This document shows positions 36,579-48,881 of a stretch of 64,000 nt of DNA, one piece after another. Both the position numbers and the translations under genes were made by a program. Numbering within the stretch: the stretch's first letter is position 1; the number at the start of each line of letters is the position of its first letter. A model generated the notes under the pieces. That model was not told where the DNA came from. It was given only the letters and a program-made list of their open reading frames with translations, and did no database searches. Origin of the DNA: Megamerina dolium (Eukaryota; Arthropoda; Insecta; Diptera; Megamerinidae); NCBI GenBank assembly GCA_963854835.1, contig OY978525.1, positions 71,848,128 through 71,912,127 of the forward strand. Reading direction: 5' to 3'.

Positions 36579-38645
36579 AGTTATTTCGGTGATTTTTTTT
36601 TTTTTTTAGGAAAAAAAAAACAAATAAAATAATAATATAATTTGCAAACATTTTGTTTATAATATGAGTGTTCAGCGCTCTCCTCTCCGGCAACGGCAAT
36701 CGCCTGTTAATGTGTGTGTAAACAATAATTTGCAATCATCCGCGCAAACCCCCCCGATAAGTGCATTATCAAATAAAACAGTTGATACACACTGCACAAG
36801 TGAAAGTAACAGTGCAAATCTTTTGCCTGCACATATTAAAAATTCATCAAATTTTGCAACAACAATAAATACAGACAAAAAAAATAATTTGTTCTATCGT
36901 GATATACTTTCTCCCTCTATACCGTGGAGTGTACAATGCGCTTCTCCTGCTGTAACACCAACAGCTACAACATCAAAATAACGGCCCTTCTACTGAAGTG
37001 CATGACCCAGTAGTTAAAGCAACTAGTGCGATGACTAATAAAGAACCAGTTGCTGTTCAAACTGGTATTGATCGCTACATTACTGTAGTAAAGCGAAAGA
37101 GAAGTACGCAAAATTCAAAACAAATGAATTCAACAAAAATTCAAAAGCAGAACACTGTCGATATTAGTTCGGAAAATAGATACGCTCTGCTTTCAGGTGA
37201 TGAAAGTGACGAAAATATTATCTCCAAGAAAAATTTCAAACCCCCACCCATTTTCTTAAGAGAACGCAACTCAGATAAGTTGATTTCTAGAATTACAAGT
37301 CTTATAGGACCAAAGAATTTCCATGTTGTTCCTATTCGCAAAGGCCAAATTGAGGAAACAAAAGTGCAAATCTACAGCGAAACTCATTATCGCAAAGTAA
37401 TAGCGGAATTTGATGCTGTAAAAAAGAATTACTACACATATCAGCTAAAAAGTAGTAAGGGCTTAATCGTTGTACTCAAAGGCGTCGAACCCAACGTTGA
37501 TATTAACGAAATCAAACTTGCCCTTCAGGAAGAAGGGTTTCAAGCCAAAACAGTATTCAACATTCTCAACAAGAGCAATATACCTCAACCGTTACATCGT
37601 ATTGAGCTTCAGCCTGAAACAAAACCCCTAAAAAAAGGTGAAGTACACCCCATATATAAAATTCGATATTTATTGCATCGCAAAATCACAATCGAAGAAC
37701 CCCATAAGAGAACTGGACCTCCTCAGTGCAGCAACTGCCAAGAATATGGACATACTAAGACATATTGTACCCTGCCAGCTGTTTGTGTGATTTGTGGAGA
37801 TCTCCATAAATCAAACATATGCCCAAAATCTAAAGGCGATGCTAGCATGAAAAAATGCAGCAATTGTGGAGGTAATCACACTGCAAATTATAGATGTTGC
37901 CCAGTATATGCAACCCTAAAGCTAAATTTCTCCGCTAACAATCAACCTCTAAAACCAGTTGAGCAAACTCAGATAGCCAACTCAAGTAAGAGACAAAATA
38001 TTGATGCAACACAATTCTTCTCTGCAATCCCAAACAAGAATCAAACCAATTCATACGCTAGCGTGTTAAAACAAAACCCACACCAACAAAGCAATGTCAA
38101 TAATGAGCAGAAACACTCACTGCCAACCCAACAGCCAAGTACCCTTGAACATTTGCTTCAAACAGTAATTCAGAATATGAACCAATTCATGAACTCAATG
38201 CAAACAATGATGCAAGAAATGATGAAAAATCAATCGATGTTACTACAAACATTGCTATCCAGACCATGAGTTGTCTCAAGATATGCCACTGGAACGCCAA
38301 CGGCTTAAGCCAGCACCGTTTGGAGCTAATTCAATTCCTTGAATCCAACCAGATCGACATAATGATGATATCTGAGACCCATTTCACTGACAAAAATTGC
38401 TACCAAATACCATATTACAAACTGTACACTACAAATCATCCGCATGGTAAGGCACGCGGTGGAACTGCCATATTGATAAAAAGCAGAATAAAACATCATG
38501 TTCTCGAAGATTTTAGTAGCGTCTACTTGCAAGCAACATCTATATGTCTGGAAGAATACATCTCTAAGCTAGTAATATCTGCGATATACTGTCCCCCAAG
38601 ATACAGTATTACCGAACAGCAATATAAAGAATTTTTAATTTATCA
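36579..38645 (+). mobile_element. Jockey-type LINE, 5' part (ORF1 and start of ORF2)
   Basis: 5' leader, an ORF1 in two frames, then the first third of the endonuclease domain of ORF2; similarity ends near 38645. Orientation is opposite to the Jockey RT at 33.4-34.3 kb; whether they are the same family cannot be told because they do not overlap. Confidence 0.83.
36664..38269 (+). pseudogene. Jockey-type ORF1 (RNA-binding Gag-like) with one frameshift
   Basis: The first 105 residues (MSVQRSPLRQRQSPVNVC...) end at 36981. The main part continues from about 36990 in another frame to 38269 (423 codons). It has an RRM-like region (KGLIVVLKGVEPNVDINEIK) and three Cys/His knuckles in a row: CSNCQEYGHTKTYC, CVICGDLHKSNIC and CSNCGGNHTANYRCC. 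The C-terminus is rich in Gln, Asn and Met. ORF1 of such LINEs coats the RNA and drives nuclear targeting. Only one lesion separates it from intactness. Confidence 0.83.
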
Positions 38646-38727
38646 AGGTTTTCTTTTCGAGGAATTTTTGGAGGTGAGCTACAAATATGTTCGAAATTTT
38701 CATTTAACCCATACCGAAAAAACGTAA
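38266..38727 (+). pseudogene. Jockey-type ORF2, truncated endonuclease
   Basis: Starts MSCLKICHWNANGLSQHRLE and continues with IDIMMISETHFT, GGTAILIKSRIKHH and ISAIYCPPRYSITEQQYKEF: the N-terminal half of an apurinic-type endonuclease. After about 38643 the residues no longer fit the family. The ATG overlaps the ORF1 stop as ATGA (38266-38269), a layout that suggests termination-reinitiation. Confidence 0.82.
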
Positions 38728-38960
38728 GCGAAGAAATGAATAACAATCTGATGGCGTATCTCGTTATTTCTTCTGATTAAGGTATATCCCTAACGAGAAG
38801 TACAAACCCAAAAAATAACCATATTAGAAGAAATAATATCGAATTAAAAGGGACTGATAAAGCTAATTACAAATTTGTTGAGACTTTTGTAAATTATTCT
38901 GTAGAAGAAATGAATCCAATTTTCAGACACTTGAGTCGGTGTTGGAGTCGGTGGTCCGAG
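38646..38960. other. Unclassified junction stretch
   Basis: Lies between the truncated Jockey ORF2 and the BEL integrase. No recognisable domain; it may contain the remains of another element. Confidence 0.4.
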
Positions 38961-41005
38961 ACTCCATTCGTTGGGGGGCAGCAGCTCATCCTTGATGACC
39001 ACCAGTTGACCTACTTCCAGCTACTTTTGAGGGTGTTGCCATTTGTATCGTTTGCGCAGATCTTGTAGGTACTCAGTTTTCCATCTGCGGCTAAACTGGT
39101 GGTGAAGCGCCTTAAGTTTTTCCCATCGGTTTATTAGGGATATATCTTCCGAGTTGGGTTCGGGCAAGGCCGTCAGTGAAGCACTTCGCAGGAAGTGACC
39201 TGGAGTTAGCGCTATCAGTTCGTTGGGATCTTGAGAGAGGGGAGACAATGGTCTAGAGTTGAGCACGGCTTCGATTCTACAGAGCAGAGTTGAAAACTCT
39301 TCGAAGCGGAATTTGTGATTGCCGGCAGTATTTTTGAGATGAGCCTTAAAGCTTTTGACTGCCGGCTCCCAGAGACCGCCCATGTGGGGCACACTGGGAG
39401 GAATAAAAACCCAGTCAATACCTTGGGAAGAGTATTGGTCCAGAATGTCTTTGGACACCTCCTTAGAGAATTTGAGGAACTCTTTACTCATGGCTCTTTG
39501 AGCTCCAACGAAAGTTGTACCATTATCCGACATGATTTTGGGGGGAAGGCCTCTTTTGCCAACGAATCTGGCAAATGCGGCGCGGAATGTCTCTGTAGAG
39601 AGATCAGAGCACAATTCCAAATGAATGGCCTTTGTGGAAAAGCTGACAAATACAGCCACATACCCTTTGAGAAAGGCAGCAGTTCGAAGCGTAAATGCTT
39701 TAATTTGGAATGGGCCTGCAAAATCAACACCTGTGGTCGCGAAAGGTACCGACAAGGTACACCGTTCAGGCGGCAGAGCTGCCATAATCTGTGATCGGAC
39801 CTTTTGTTTGTGGATGGTATAAACTTTGCATAGAAATATGCATTTCCTTATTTGGGGCTTAAGACGAGGAATATAGAATTCTTGTCGAGCCATTCGGAAC
39901 ATGAGCCTTTGTTCTGCGTGTAGGAGCAGAGTATGGAGAAACTCGAGGTACAAAACGCAAAATCGGGATTTTTCAGGAAGAATTATGGGGTGGCGCTCAC
40001 TATAACTAAGACCAGAATGAGTTAATCGACCATTTATTCTCATGAGATTTTCCTTGTCGAGAAAGGGATTTAAAGTCAGCAAAGAGCTTTTATTGCTGAC
40101 TGCGGTTGAGCTGAGAAGAGCCTTCAGCTCTTTGGGAAAATATTGCCATTGGGCTAACGAGATTAGCCGGCTTTTTGCGAAACGAATTTCGTCCTGCGAG
40201 TGTGAGGAATTCGAAATTGGAGAAGATTTTCGCAATTTAGAGAGTCCGTTATGGAAAAAACGGAAAACGTAAGAAATCACACGTAGTGCCCTTGAAAATG
40301 ATGAGAACCGATCGAGAATGTCGGTATGGTCATCTAACGTGAGAAGAACCTCTACTTTCCTTTGCTCGGGGGGCAAAGTACTAGAAAGTGTTGGTTTTGG
40401 CCAGGCTTCTTCGGGGTGATGAAGCTATACAGGGCCATTCCACCAAAGCGTATTGGACACAAGATGTTGGGGCTTGCATTCTCGTGTACCCAAATCAGCT
40501 GGATTTTTGCTGCTGATGACATGGCGCCAGATAGCATTTCCAACGTTTTGGAGTATCTGGGCTGTACGATTAGCGACGTACGTTTTCCAGGTGTGAGGTG
40601 GTTTTTCCAACCATGCGAGAACGATTTGAGAATCGGACCAGAAAAATATGTCTGAGAACTCGACGTCTAGAGTTTATTTAGCGGTCTTGGCTAGGTGCGA
40701 AAGTAAAACGGCGCCACACAATTCCAAACGTGGTAAGCTGACCGTATGCAGAGGTGCAACTTTTCCTTTAGCCACCAGTAAATGACATGATATTTGATGA
40801 TTCATATCCATTGATCGTATGTACAGCGCTGCACAATACGCTTTCTCTGAAGCGTCACAAAATCCATGAAGCTGGATTCGCTTCTTGGGAGAGAATTGTA
40901 CCCATCGAGGGATTTCGATGAGACCAATGGACGAAATGTTCTCCAGAAATACATTCCATTTGATGAGCGATCTGGGTTTCACGCATTCATCCCAGTCGTG
41001 AAGCG
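38960..41005 (-). pseudogene. BEL/Pao pol fragment: RNase H to integrase
   Basis: Minus strand, in order: [20 protein letters not shown] and VSLPRLELCGAVLLSHLAK (RNase H, about 40680-40960); WRHVISSKNPADLGTREC (about 40480-40530); then an uninterrupted 451-codon integrase frame at 39021-40376. That frame has a zinc-binding region (HAEQRLMFRMARQEFYIPRL), VDFAGP (first Asp), IMSDNGTTFVGA (second Asp) and PHMGGLWEPAVKSFK (Glu). The C-terminus continues past a break to GQLVVIKDELLPPNEW. RT and everything upstream are missing: at about 41005 the sequence passes into the NO66-like gene. It differs in family from the plus-strand BEL piece at 34.6-36.5 kb. Confidence 0.87.
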
Positions 41006-41033
41006 TCAGGTAAAGAAAAAAATATGTCGCGTA

Positions 41034-42477
41034 ATGCACGACAAAAGCGTAAAAGCGACGAAAACATTACAAAAGCAGGTGAAGAAGAAAAGATCGAGAA
41101 ATTTGGAAAACACAAGAAATTCGTTGCCAGCGACGGAAAAACCCATAGAGTACATGAGGCGCTCGCTAGGTGGTAATCAAACTGCTTCAACTGATACATC
41201 CACAAACATTACCACGAAAACGAATGTTTTTGTAAAGCAAACGCCAAGCTCGGACGTGATAAAATTGGAGGCACTATCACCGCCTGGAAGTATCGTCAAA
41301 ATGAATAGTGTGGCTGAGGGAGAAAAGATATTGCGTTGGCTACTGCAACCAGTGCTTGTGGAGGACTTCTTTGCGAAGTATTGGGAGAAAACTGCTTGTC
41401 TGGTAAAGCGACATCAGGCGAATTTTTTTTCACATCTAATTTCATTTCAAGAAATTGACGAAATGTTGATCGAACACCATGTGGAGTTTACGAAAAACAT
41501 CGATGTAACCTCCTATAAAAATGGAGTACGTGAAACTCTAAATCCAGAAGGGCGCGCCATGCCATCAGTTGTTTGGGATCATTATGGTCAAGGTTGGAGT
41601 ATTCGCTTGTTGAATCCCCATACGTTTATGCCTGCGCTGTTTACTCTCAACACAACGTTACAAGAATACTTTCACTGTTTGGTTGGGGCCAATGTATATC
41701 TGACACCGCCAAATAGTCAGGGATTTGCGCCACACTATGATGACATTGACATTACCACGTTATTCATCACAGAATTTTTCACAAGATGAAATCGGAAAAC
41801 CTATATTGGAGCAGGTTTTACAACCTGGCGATGTACTCTATTTTCCACGCGGCACAATACATCAAGCCTGCACCGAACCGGGTTATCATTCCCTGCACAT
41901 AACACTCAGCGTATATCAGAAACAGTCATTTGCAGACCTCCTTGAACAAATGGTACCGCTAATGCTGCAGCGTGCCATTGCCGATAATGTTGATCTTCGT
42001 CGTGGATTGCCGTTACACACTTGGCATCATGCTGGTGTCGCTTTCAGTCAGAATGACACGAAGGAGCGCGTGGAATTGTTGCAAAAAGTGCGACAGTTGG
42101 TGTCAAAATGTGTCCGTGACATACCCATGCACGAAGTAATGGATGACGCTGTTGATCAGCTGGCGAAGAAGTATCAACGCGAAGCTCTACCACCTGAAAT
42201 ATTGCCATCGGAACGTTTGCGCACTGTATTCGGTTCACGTAATCGCACCAATGAACAGGGAGAGTGCGTTTGCGACTACGACATTGAGCTGCGACAATTG
42301 CGCGCGAATATTATGCGTCTTGTCGCTGAGGAGCAGAAGATACGCATCTACTACTACCTGGACAATTCAAGGGAATATTGCGAATATGAGCCCAATTTTA
42401 TTGAGATCGATCCACGAGAAGCGGCGAGTGTGGAAGTGTTACTTAAATCATATCCGGCTCGAAGGACCAATAATTAA
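41034..42477 (+). pseudogene. NO66-like JmjC ribosomal oxygenase, broken in the JmjC domain
   Basis: A basic N-terminal region ([19 protein letters not shown]) precedes [55 protein letters not shown] and, in another frame, [55 protein letters not shown] and a winged-helix-type C-terminus to 42477. NO66 hydroxylates ribosomal protein L8 and has been reported to demethylate H3K36. The Fe ligands H-x-D (HYDD) and the distal His (TIHQA) remain. About 70 bp between DDID and PRYSS is missing and the frame changes near 41753, removing a core JmjC strand. A Met at 41024 opens another short frame. No introns are seen; a retrocopy is possible, but no poly(A) tract follows. Confidence 0.87.
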
Positions 42478-42511
42478 ACGCTTTATTAAATGAATTTACA
42501 CGTATGTGTTA

Positions 42512-42625
42512 AACTATGCAGAAAACGCCATCACTCCTTTCTTCAATATACTGGAAAATACTTTTAGTACTAGTAGCCAACCAGTCACCGCAGCACTTCA
42601 AACTGTGGCGTGAGTTGAAATTTAT
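42512..42625 (+). pseudogene. Short BEL/Pao gag zinc-region scrap
   Basis: gcagaaaacgccatcactcc matches the end of the gag zinc region at about 17608-17660 (RKRHHSLLHKLEN) and continues for about 100 bases. It lies directly after the NO66-like stop. Confidence 0.6.
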
Positions 42626-42666
42626 TGAACTACTTCGAAGCCTTGAAAGAAGTTCTCTTTCTCAAA

Positions 42667-45600
42667 CGTCAAAACTGGCACCCGCTGAGAGGCGGCTGAA
42701 GTGAGTGGCGAAAATATCCTCGGTTAGAGGTTGTGCGTTGGGTTTGGGACCCGCCACATAAAAAACCCCCCCCAATGAAAAAGACAAATATGCCTCGGAT
42801 AAGGACTACCGCTTTTGTTGATGACCCCCGCAAACGAAAAAAGGACAATGATTTACTGATATGCACCTGGAATGTCCGTTCCCTTTATAGGGAGCGTGCC
42901 TCTATCCAGCTGGTTGATGTCCTCCAAAAATACAGAGCTGACATCACCGCTCTCCAGGAAATGCGATGGACAGGACAGGGCTGCTCCAAAAGAGCGTCCT
43001 GTGACATCTACTACAGTTGCCATGCTGAAAGGCACGAATTAGGATGTGGATTTTTGGTCAGCAAGAGACTACGACATCTTGTCTCACAGTTCACGCCTGT
43101 GAACGAACGGCTGGCCACAATCCGCATCAAGGCAAAATTCTTCAATATCAGCCTTACATGTGCCCACGCTCCGACGGATGAGAAGGACAATGTTACCAAG
43201 GAGAGCTTCTTTCAGCGCCTCGAAGAAGCTTATGACCGCTGCCCCCGCCACGATATCAAAATCGTCCTTGGCGACTTTAATGCCAGGGTGGGCAAAGAAA
43301 GTACATTTGGTCCAACTGTCGGAAAATTCAGCCTCCACCAGAACACCTCCGATAGCGGAATGAGGCTGATCGACTTCGCCGCAGCACGAAACATGGTAAT
43401 TGGTGGTACCAGATTCCAGCATCTCGCCATCCACAAAGCGACATAGCTGTCTCCAGTTCATCGTACAAGAAACCAAATTGATCATGTGGTGATTGACGGA
43501 AGGCATGCTTCCAGTGTGATGGACGTGAAATCGATCCGTGGTGCCAACATCGACTCGGATCACTACCTTGTTGCAGCTAAGGTGCGCACACGCTTATGTG
43601 TCGCAAATAACAAGAGAAGTCCCACACAGAGAAAGCTCGACGTCAGTAAGCTGCGATCACCAGAGACAGCAGATGCATTTTCCACTCGACTATCGGATCT
43701 GCTTATGCAGAACACTCCCCCTTGATGATACATGCGCACGGTGGACACATATATCCCACTCCATGACTGCTGCTGCCGAGGAGGTAATCGGTTATTACCG
43801 ACCTCTGAGGAATGAGTGGTATGATCAGGAGTGTCGCGACGCTACCGCAGAGAAAGACGCCGCCTACAGAAAAACCCTGCGTGCAGGCGCAACGCGAGCT
43901 GTTAAGGAGCGGTACAGAGAGAAAAGGAGTGCAGAGAAACGTCTTTTCAGGCGCAAGAAGAGGGAGTTGGAAAGACGCGAGTGTGAGAAGATAGAGATGT
44001 GTACCGACAAGAATGAGACTCGAAAATTCTTCGAAAAGATCAAGCGCCTAAGTGGAGGTTTAAATCCCGGAGCCTCTTCTTGTTGTGATGGAAATGGGAA
44101 TCTGGTTACAGGTGTCCAGAGTGTACTGAGCCTATGGAGGGAACACTTCTCCACGTTACTGAATGGCGATGCTACGAACAATTTCGCCAGTGGAGGAGAT
44201 TGCCCGATAACCCCAATTACAGATGATGGTGTTGATGTTCCACCACCCGACTATGACGAGGTTGAAACGGCCATTTTAAAGCTGAAGAACAACAAAGCTG
44301 CAGGTGCTGATGGCCTGCCTGCCGAGTTGTTTAAGACCGGAGGCGATGAGCTGCTCACCCGCATGTACCAGCTCATAAGCAGAATATGGTCGGATGAAAG
44401 CATGCCTGATGATTGGAGGCTCAGTGTTCTCTGTCCTGTACATAAAAAAGGAGACCCCACAATTTGCGCCAACTACCGTGGAATAAGAGTCCTGAGCATC
44501 GCATACAAGGTTCTAACGAGCGTACTGTGTGAAAGGTTGAAGCTCAGCAACCTGATTGGACCGTATCAGTATGGCTTCAGACCTGGTAAATCCACCATCG
44601 ACCAGATTTTCACACTGCGCCAAATCCTGGAGAAGACCCAAGAAAAACAGATCGACACACACCACCTATTTGTTGATTATAAAGCCGCTTTCGACAGTCC
44701 GATAAGAGATTATCTCTATGCAATAACTCCCGTTATGCAGTGAAAATTTGGAAGGACCTTTCCGCACCGTTTAATACCGAACGGGGTTTCAGACAAGGTG
44801 ATTCGTTATCGTGCGACTTCTTCAATCTTATTATGGAGAAAATAATACGAGCTGCTGATCTACGACATAATGACACTATCTTCAACAAAAGTGTCATGCT
44901 GTTAGCGTATGCCGACGATATTGACATAATCAGCATGAACACGCGAGCAGTCAGTGCAGCATTCTCAGAGTTGGAAAGAGAGTCGCGTTGGATGGGTCTC
45001 ACGGTGAACGAGGGCAAGACGAAGTATCTAGTGTCAACAAACAAAGAGTCCCGGCATCTTGGACAACATGTCACTCTTGACAACTACGCTTTTGAAGTAG
45101 TAAGAGACTTTGTCTATCTTGGAACCAGCATTAACAGCAGTAATGACGTCAGCTTGGAGATCATGCGTAGGATAACTCTTGACGACAGGTGTTACTTTGG
45201 GCTGAGTAAGCAATTGAGAAGTCGAGCCCTCTTTCGAAGAACGAAAACTACACTTTACAAGTCTCTCATCATGCCTGTTCTAACATATGGCGCTGAAGCC
45301 TGGAAAATTTCCACCTCGGATGAGCGAATGCTTGGAGTTTTCGAGAGAAAAGTCCTACGCAAGATCTTTGGACCTATTTGCGTTGGTGGCGAGTACCGAA
45401 TAAGGTAAAACCATGAGCTGTACGAGCTGTATGCCGATATTGACATAGTAAAGCGCATCAAAATCCAGCGGCTGCGCTGGCTAGGTCATGTCAAGCGAAT
45501 GGAAGAATACGCTCCAGCTAAGAAGGTGTTATATTCGGAACCCGCTGGAGAACGACGTAGAAGAGGAAGACCAAACCTCCGGTGGAAAGACCAAGTATTG

Positions 45601-45733
45601 GAGAACCTGACGGCGCTTGGAATTTCTAACTGGCGCCAGCTAGCGAAGAACAGAGATGGCTGGCGAAGCATGTTATTTTCTGCCTAAATCGATATTCGGT
45701 TGTTATGGCCACATAAGTAAGTAAGTAATATGA
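42667..45733 (+). mobile_element. RTE-type LINE, most complete copy
   Basis: Starts within a leader shared with 49575 onward (ctcggttagaggttgtgcgt), carries endonuclease and RT and ends with gatattcggttgttatggcc and (TAAG)n at 45716-45730. The 5' boundary is where similarity to the 49-kb copy begins, so some leader may be missing. Confidence 0.88.
42775..45687 (+). pseudogene. RTE ORF: endonuclease and reverse transcriptase with four lesions
   Basis: The endonuclease runs from LLICTWNVRSLYRERASIQL through ITALQEMRWTGQG, ISLTCAHAPTDEK, KIVLGDFNARVGKE and NIDSDHYLVAAKVR. RT has LKNNKAAGADGLPAELFK, LCPVHKKGDPTICANYRGI, YGFRPGKSTIDQIFTLRQ, TERGFRQGDSLSCDFFN and the catalytic LAYADDIDII. The C-terminus carries YGAEAWKISTSDERML and RGRPNLRWKDQVLENL. 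Lesions: TAG at 43444 replacing a Trp; a frameshift near 43722; a deletion of about 47 bp near 44723; TAA at 45406-45408 replacing a Tyr. In other genomes such proteins are often labelled craniofacial development protein 2-like, a Bov-B/RTE derivative. Confidence 0.87.
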
Positions 45734-45762
45734 TAAAAACATAAAAATTTCCTTTCGAATAT

Positions 45763-45801
45763 AATCACTATTGACCTATAAAAAATTTAGAACCATATTC
45801 A
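45763..45801 (+). repeat. Left copy of a 39-bp inverted repeat
   Basis: aatcactattgacctataaa and its continuation to 45801 recur as reverse complement at 47558-47596, with 33 bp perfect and one mismatch in 39. The pair flanks the LINE remnant at 46.2-47.5 kb. Confidence 0.9.
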
Positions 45802-46194
45802 GGGCATTCAATTTCCTTCTCAATGGTGTATTAAACATATTTGGTAAAGATTTTAAAGTATTTTTAATATTTTTTATCTTCATACTTTGTCCACTGCAAC
45901 GTAAAAAGTAGTGAGAAAGGAAAATATAGTGATAAATGTAAATAAAAGAATTTAAAGAAAATTGGTAAAATATAGTATAGTAATAATTATCACTTTCTTC
46001 TAATTCGATAAAGACAACACTGTTTATGTATAATATTATTGGCCGGGAATAAAAAATCTGCCGTCGGTTACATTTTTCAAAGTCACGATATTTCAAAATA
46101 TAACAATTATTGGGAATTGCTGTAGGTAGATAGGTAGAATGGCTGTGACCCTGGTAGCTCAAGTAGCAAACAAAATGTCGTTTTGACCCATAAA

Positions 46195-47510
46195 ACTCGC
46201 TAAGACCTACTGAGTGTTAGGGGATATATTACAACCGGCCGGAGTTGTTTATAAATTTTAGGATATAGGAGATTTCTATTTTAGATAACTGTCTTAGGTT
46301 ATAAAAGAAAGGACTTCCTAAGGATGACAATCGGTTTCTGGCTAAGGCCGAGCATTTACACAAGAAATGCTCCACCGTCTCCTTAGCAGCTATGTCGTTA
46401 CAGCTTTTGCAATGATCGTTATGGGGAATACTCATATTCTCTGCATGTGTACCAATGGCCTAGTGGCCTGTGAAGACTACTATAAGTTTGTACATGATGG
46501 CTCTAGATCTACTCAGAAGGCTTGTCCTCTTCTCATTGTTGGGCCAAGTTGCTTTCGAAATTGCGCAGGTTGTGATGCTTGACCCTTTCCGCTGCGTTTT
46601 ATTAAGGTAGTATTTTTGAATAATCCCCTTGTCTTCGGCTAGGGGAATATCCACATCAGCATCGGTTGTTTGTTCATTGTCTGCGAATAAACCTCTATGG
46701 ACTAGCTCATCAGTATTTTCGTTACCTGATATTCCCTTGTGCGCTGGAACCCAGATAAGTGATACTTCGAGGTATCTTGGTCGAGCCAAGATCTCACCTT
46801 TCTTCCACGCATTCCTTCTTGGAAACACAGCCTTAATGCCGCTCTTAAAAGCCAGCTTGTGAGGGCAAACGTCAGTCCTATTGTCAACTATATCTATAGG
46901 TACATGTCTAAGGATGCTAATGTGTACTTGTTGAGTACTCTTCCAACATCCAGATTCTCTGAGCCTGAGTGCAGTTTGCGATGCCGTACATAGTATGTGC
47001 AACTCAATTGGGAGAAGATTCAAAATAGAATCCTAGACCACAGTGGGGCAGGTGCGACAAGCTCCAGTGGCACCAACACTCAGTGCGCTGAACTTTCTGA
47101 AAACTACAGATCCATAGGTTAGCACTGGTTTCACCATCGCTTGATACATCCAGAGTACCATATTCGGCCTTTGACCCCACTTCTTACCAAATATCGATTA
47201 GCAAGCATAGAAAGCGACATAGCCTTCCGTACTCTCTCCTCGATTCATATTTTCCAACTCAGTTTGCAGTCTATAGTCAGTCCAACATACTTGGTACGGT
47301 TCGATAAGGTTAGTTGTTGTCTATTTAATGTTTGTAGTCTGAAGGTAGGTGGTTTGTACTTTCTCGAAAAGAGTAGTAACTCCGTCTTCTCCGGATTCAA
47401 CCTAACGCCGCAATCTTGTGCCCACGTACATAGTTTTGTTAATGTTCTTTCCATGATTTCACTCATCACAGAAGGGAAGATTGAAAAAATTTCATAAAGT
47501 ATCAACTTAA
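46195..47510 (-). pseudogene. RNase H-bearing LINE fragment (RT thumb, RNase H, C-terminal zinc region)
   Basis: Minus strand: CTWAQDCGVRLNPEKTELLL and NRTKYVGLTIDCKLSW (RT thumb, 47245-47505). LLPIELHILCTASQTALRLR follows (RT-RNase H connector, about 46960). Then comes VSLIWVPAHKGISGNENTDE, the RNase H C-terminal His/Asp region (about 46730), and CKSCNDIAAKETVEHFLCKC (46229-46435). Several frameshifts and stops. No RT palm or endonuclease, so it is 5' truncated. It resembles LINEs of the I/LOA/R1-with-RNase H type. Confidence 0.78.
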
Positions 47511-47557
47511 ATAAAATATTAGAAATATATAAGCATTTTACAAAAATTATTATGTCT

Positions 47558-47596
47558 TGAATATGGTTCTAAATTTTTTATAGGTCAATAATGATT
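47558..47596 (-). repeat. Right copy of the 39-bp inverted repeat
   Basis: Reverse complement of 45763-45801. Confidence 0.9.
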
Positions 47597-48002
<406 letters not shown>

Positions 48003-48003
<1 letters not shown>

Positions 48004-48360
48004 GGGTGCCGTAGCTCAGTGGTTAGTGTGTTCGCCTTCTGATCTGTAGGTCGTGGTTCAATCCCCGGCTGATGCATAACAAATTTAATATCGATAAGAT
48101 TTTTCTTTCGAACGGTACTCACCTGTCGCCAAGCAATTGGCAATTCTTCCGACAGTAACAACTTGCCATGAAAAAGCTTCTTAAAGAACTCTGTAACAAA
48201 GCTCAGAAAAAGTGATGTCACAAGTGTTCTGCCGTTCGGAACCGGCTAAAATAAGTAGGTCCCTTCTAATATTGTCCAAAATTTAAGACGCACAACAGTA
48301 ATGGAAGAGAAGCTCAGCCAATGAGCCCTTTGGGGCTTTAAGTGTCACATATTTATTTTT

Positions 48361-48362
<2 letters not shown>
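48003..48362 (+). mobile_element. tRNA-derived SINE, copy 6 (full length)
   Basis: Head gccgtagctcagtggttagt (box A) and ggttcaatccccgg (box B), full body and the tggggctttaagtgtcac tail, followed by (TA)n to about 48425. Very close to the copy at 11021, differing at few positions, so both are relatively young. Confidence 0.9.
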
Positions 48363-48441
<79 letters not shown>

Positions 48442-48880
48442 GCAAATATTAACGGTATAGCTTTTTAAACACAGCTATTTTTTAAAGGACTCGAAAATAC
48501 TGACAATTTTTTTAACGTAGAGCATATCTATGATTTACCGTTTTTAATTAAATATTTTACACAAAGTAAAACACATAATTTGTAGTAAAAATGTCAATAA
48601 TTTTAACTAATGACTATTTATTTAATAATTGTATTTGCCTTGGTTGGCTTTCTTGGTCGTTTTTATGCTGAGATATTTTTAAACATCAATTTCAATTTAA
48701 ATTTTAAACTTCAATTTCCTCCTACGCGTTTTGACATTTTTTATGTCATCTGAAAGAAGTCTGTTTTATTACTATATAACTATACAATAAATATAATTAC
48801 ATTACAAATCAAAACCAAAACAAACAAAAAAATGTGATAATAATTACCTTCACAATGCTTATTCCAGTTACAATATTTTT
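48363..48880. other. (TA)n, T-run and AT-rich noncoding DNA
   Basis: TA array to about 48425, then a T-run, then about 450 bp without recognisable features. Confidence 0.7.
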
Positions 48881-48881
48881 A

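Noticed and set aside
39315..39794. 159-codon plus-strand frame opposite BEL integrase
   Set aside because: Antisense to the 451-codon integrase frame; no independent motif.
40866..41033. N-terminal extension of the NO66-like frame upstream of 41034
   Set aside because: This stretch is antisense to BEL RNase H motifs, so it is not NO66 coding sequence.
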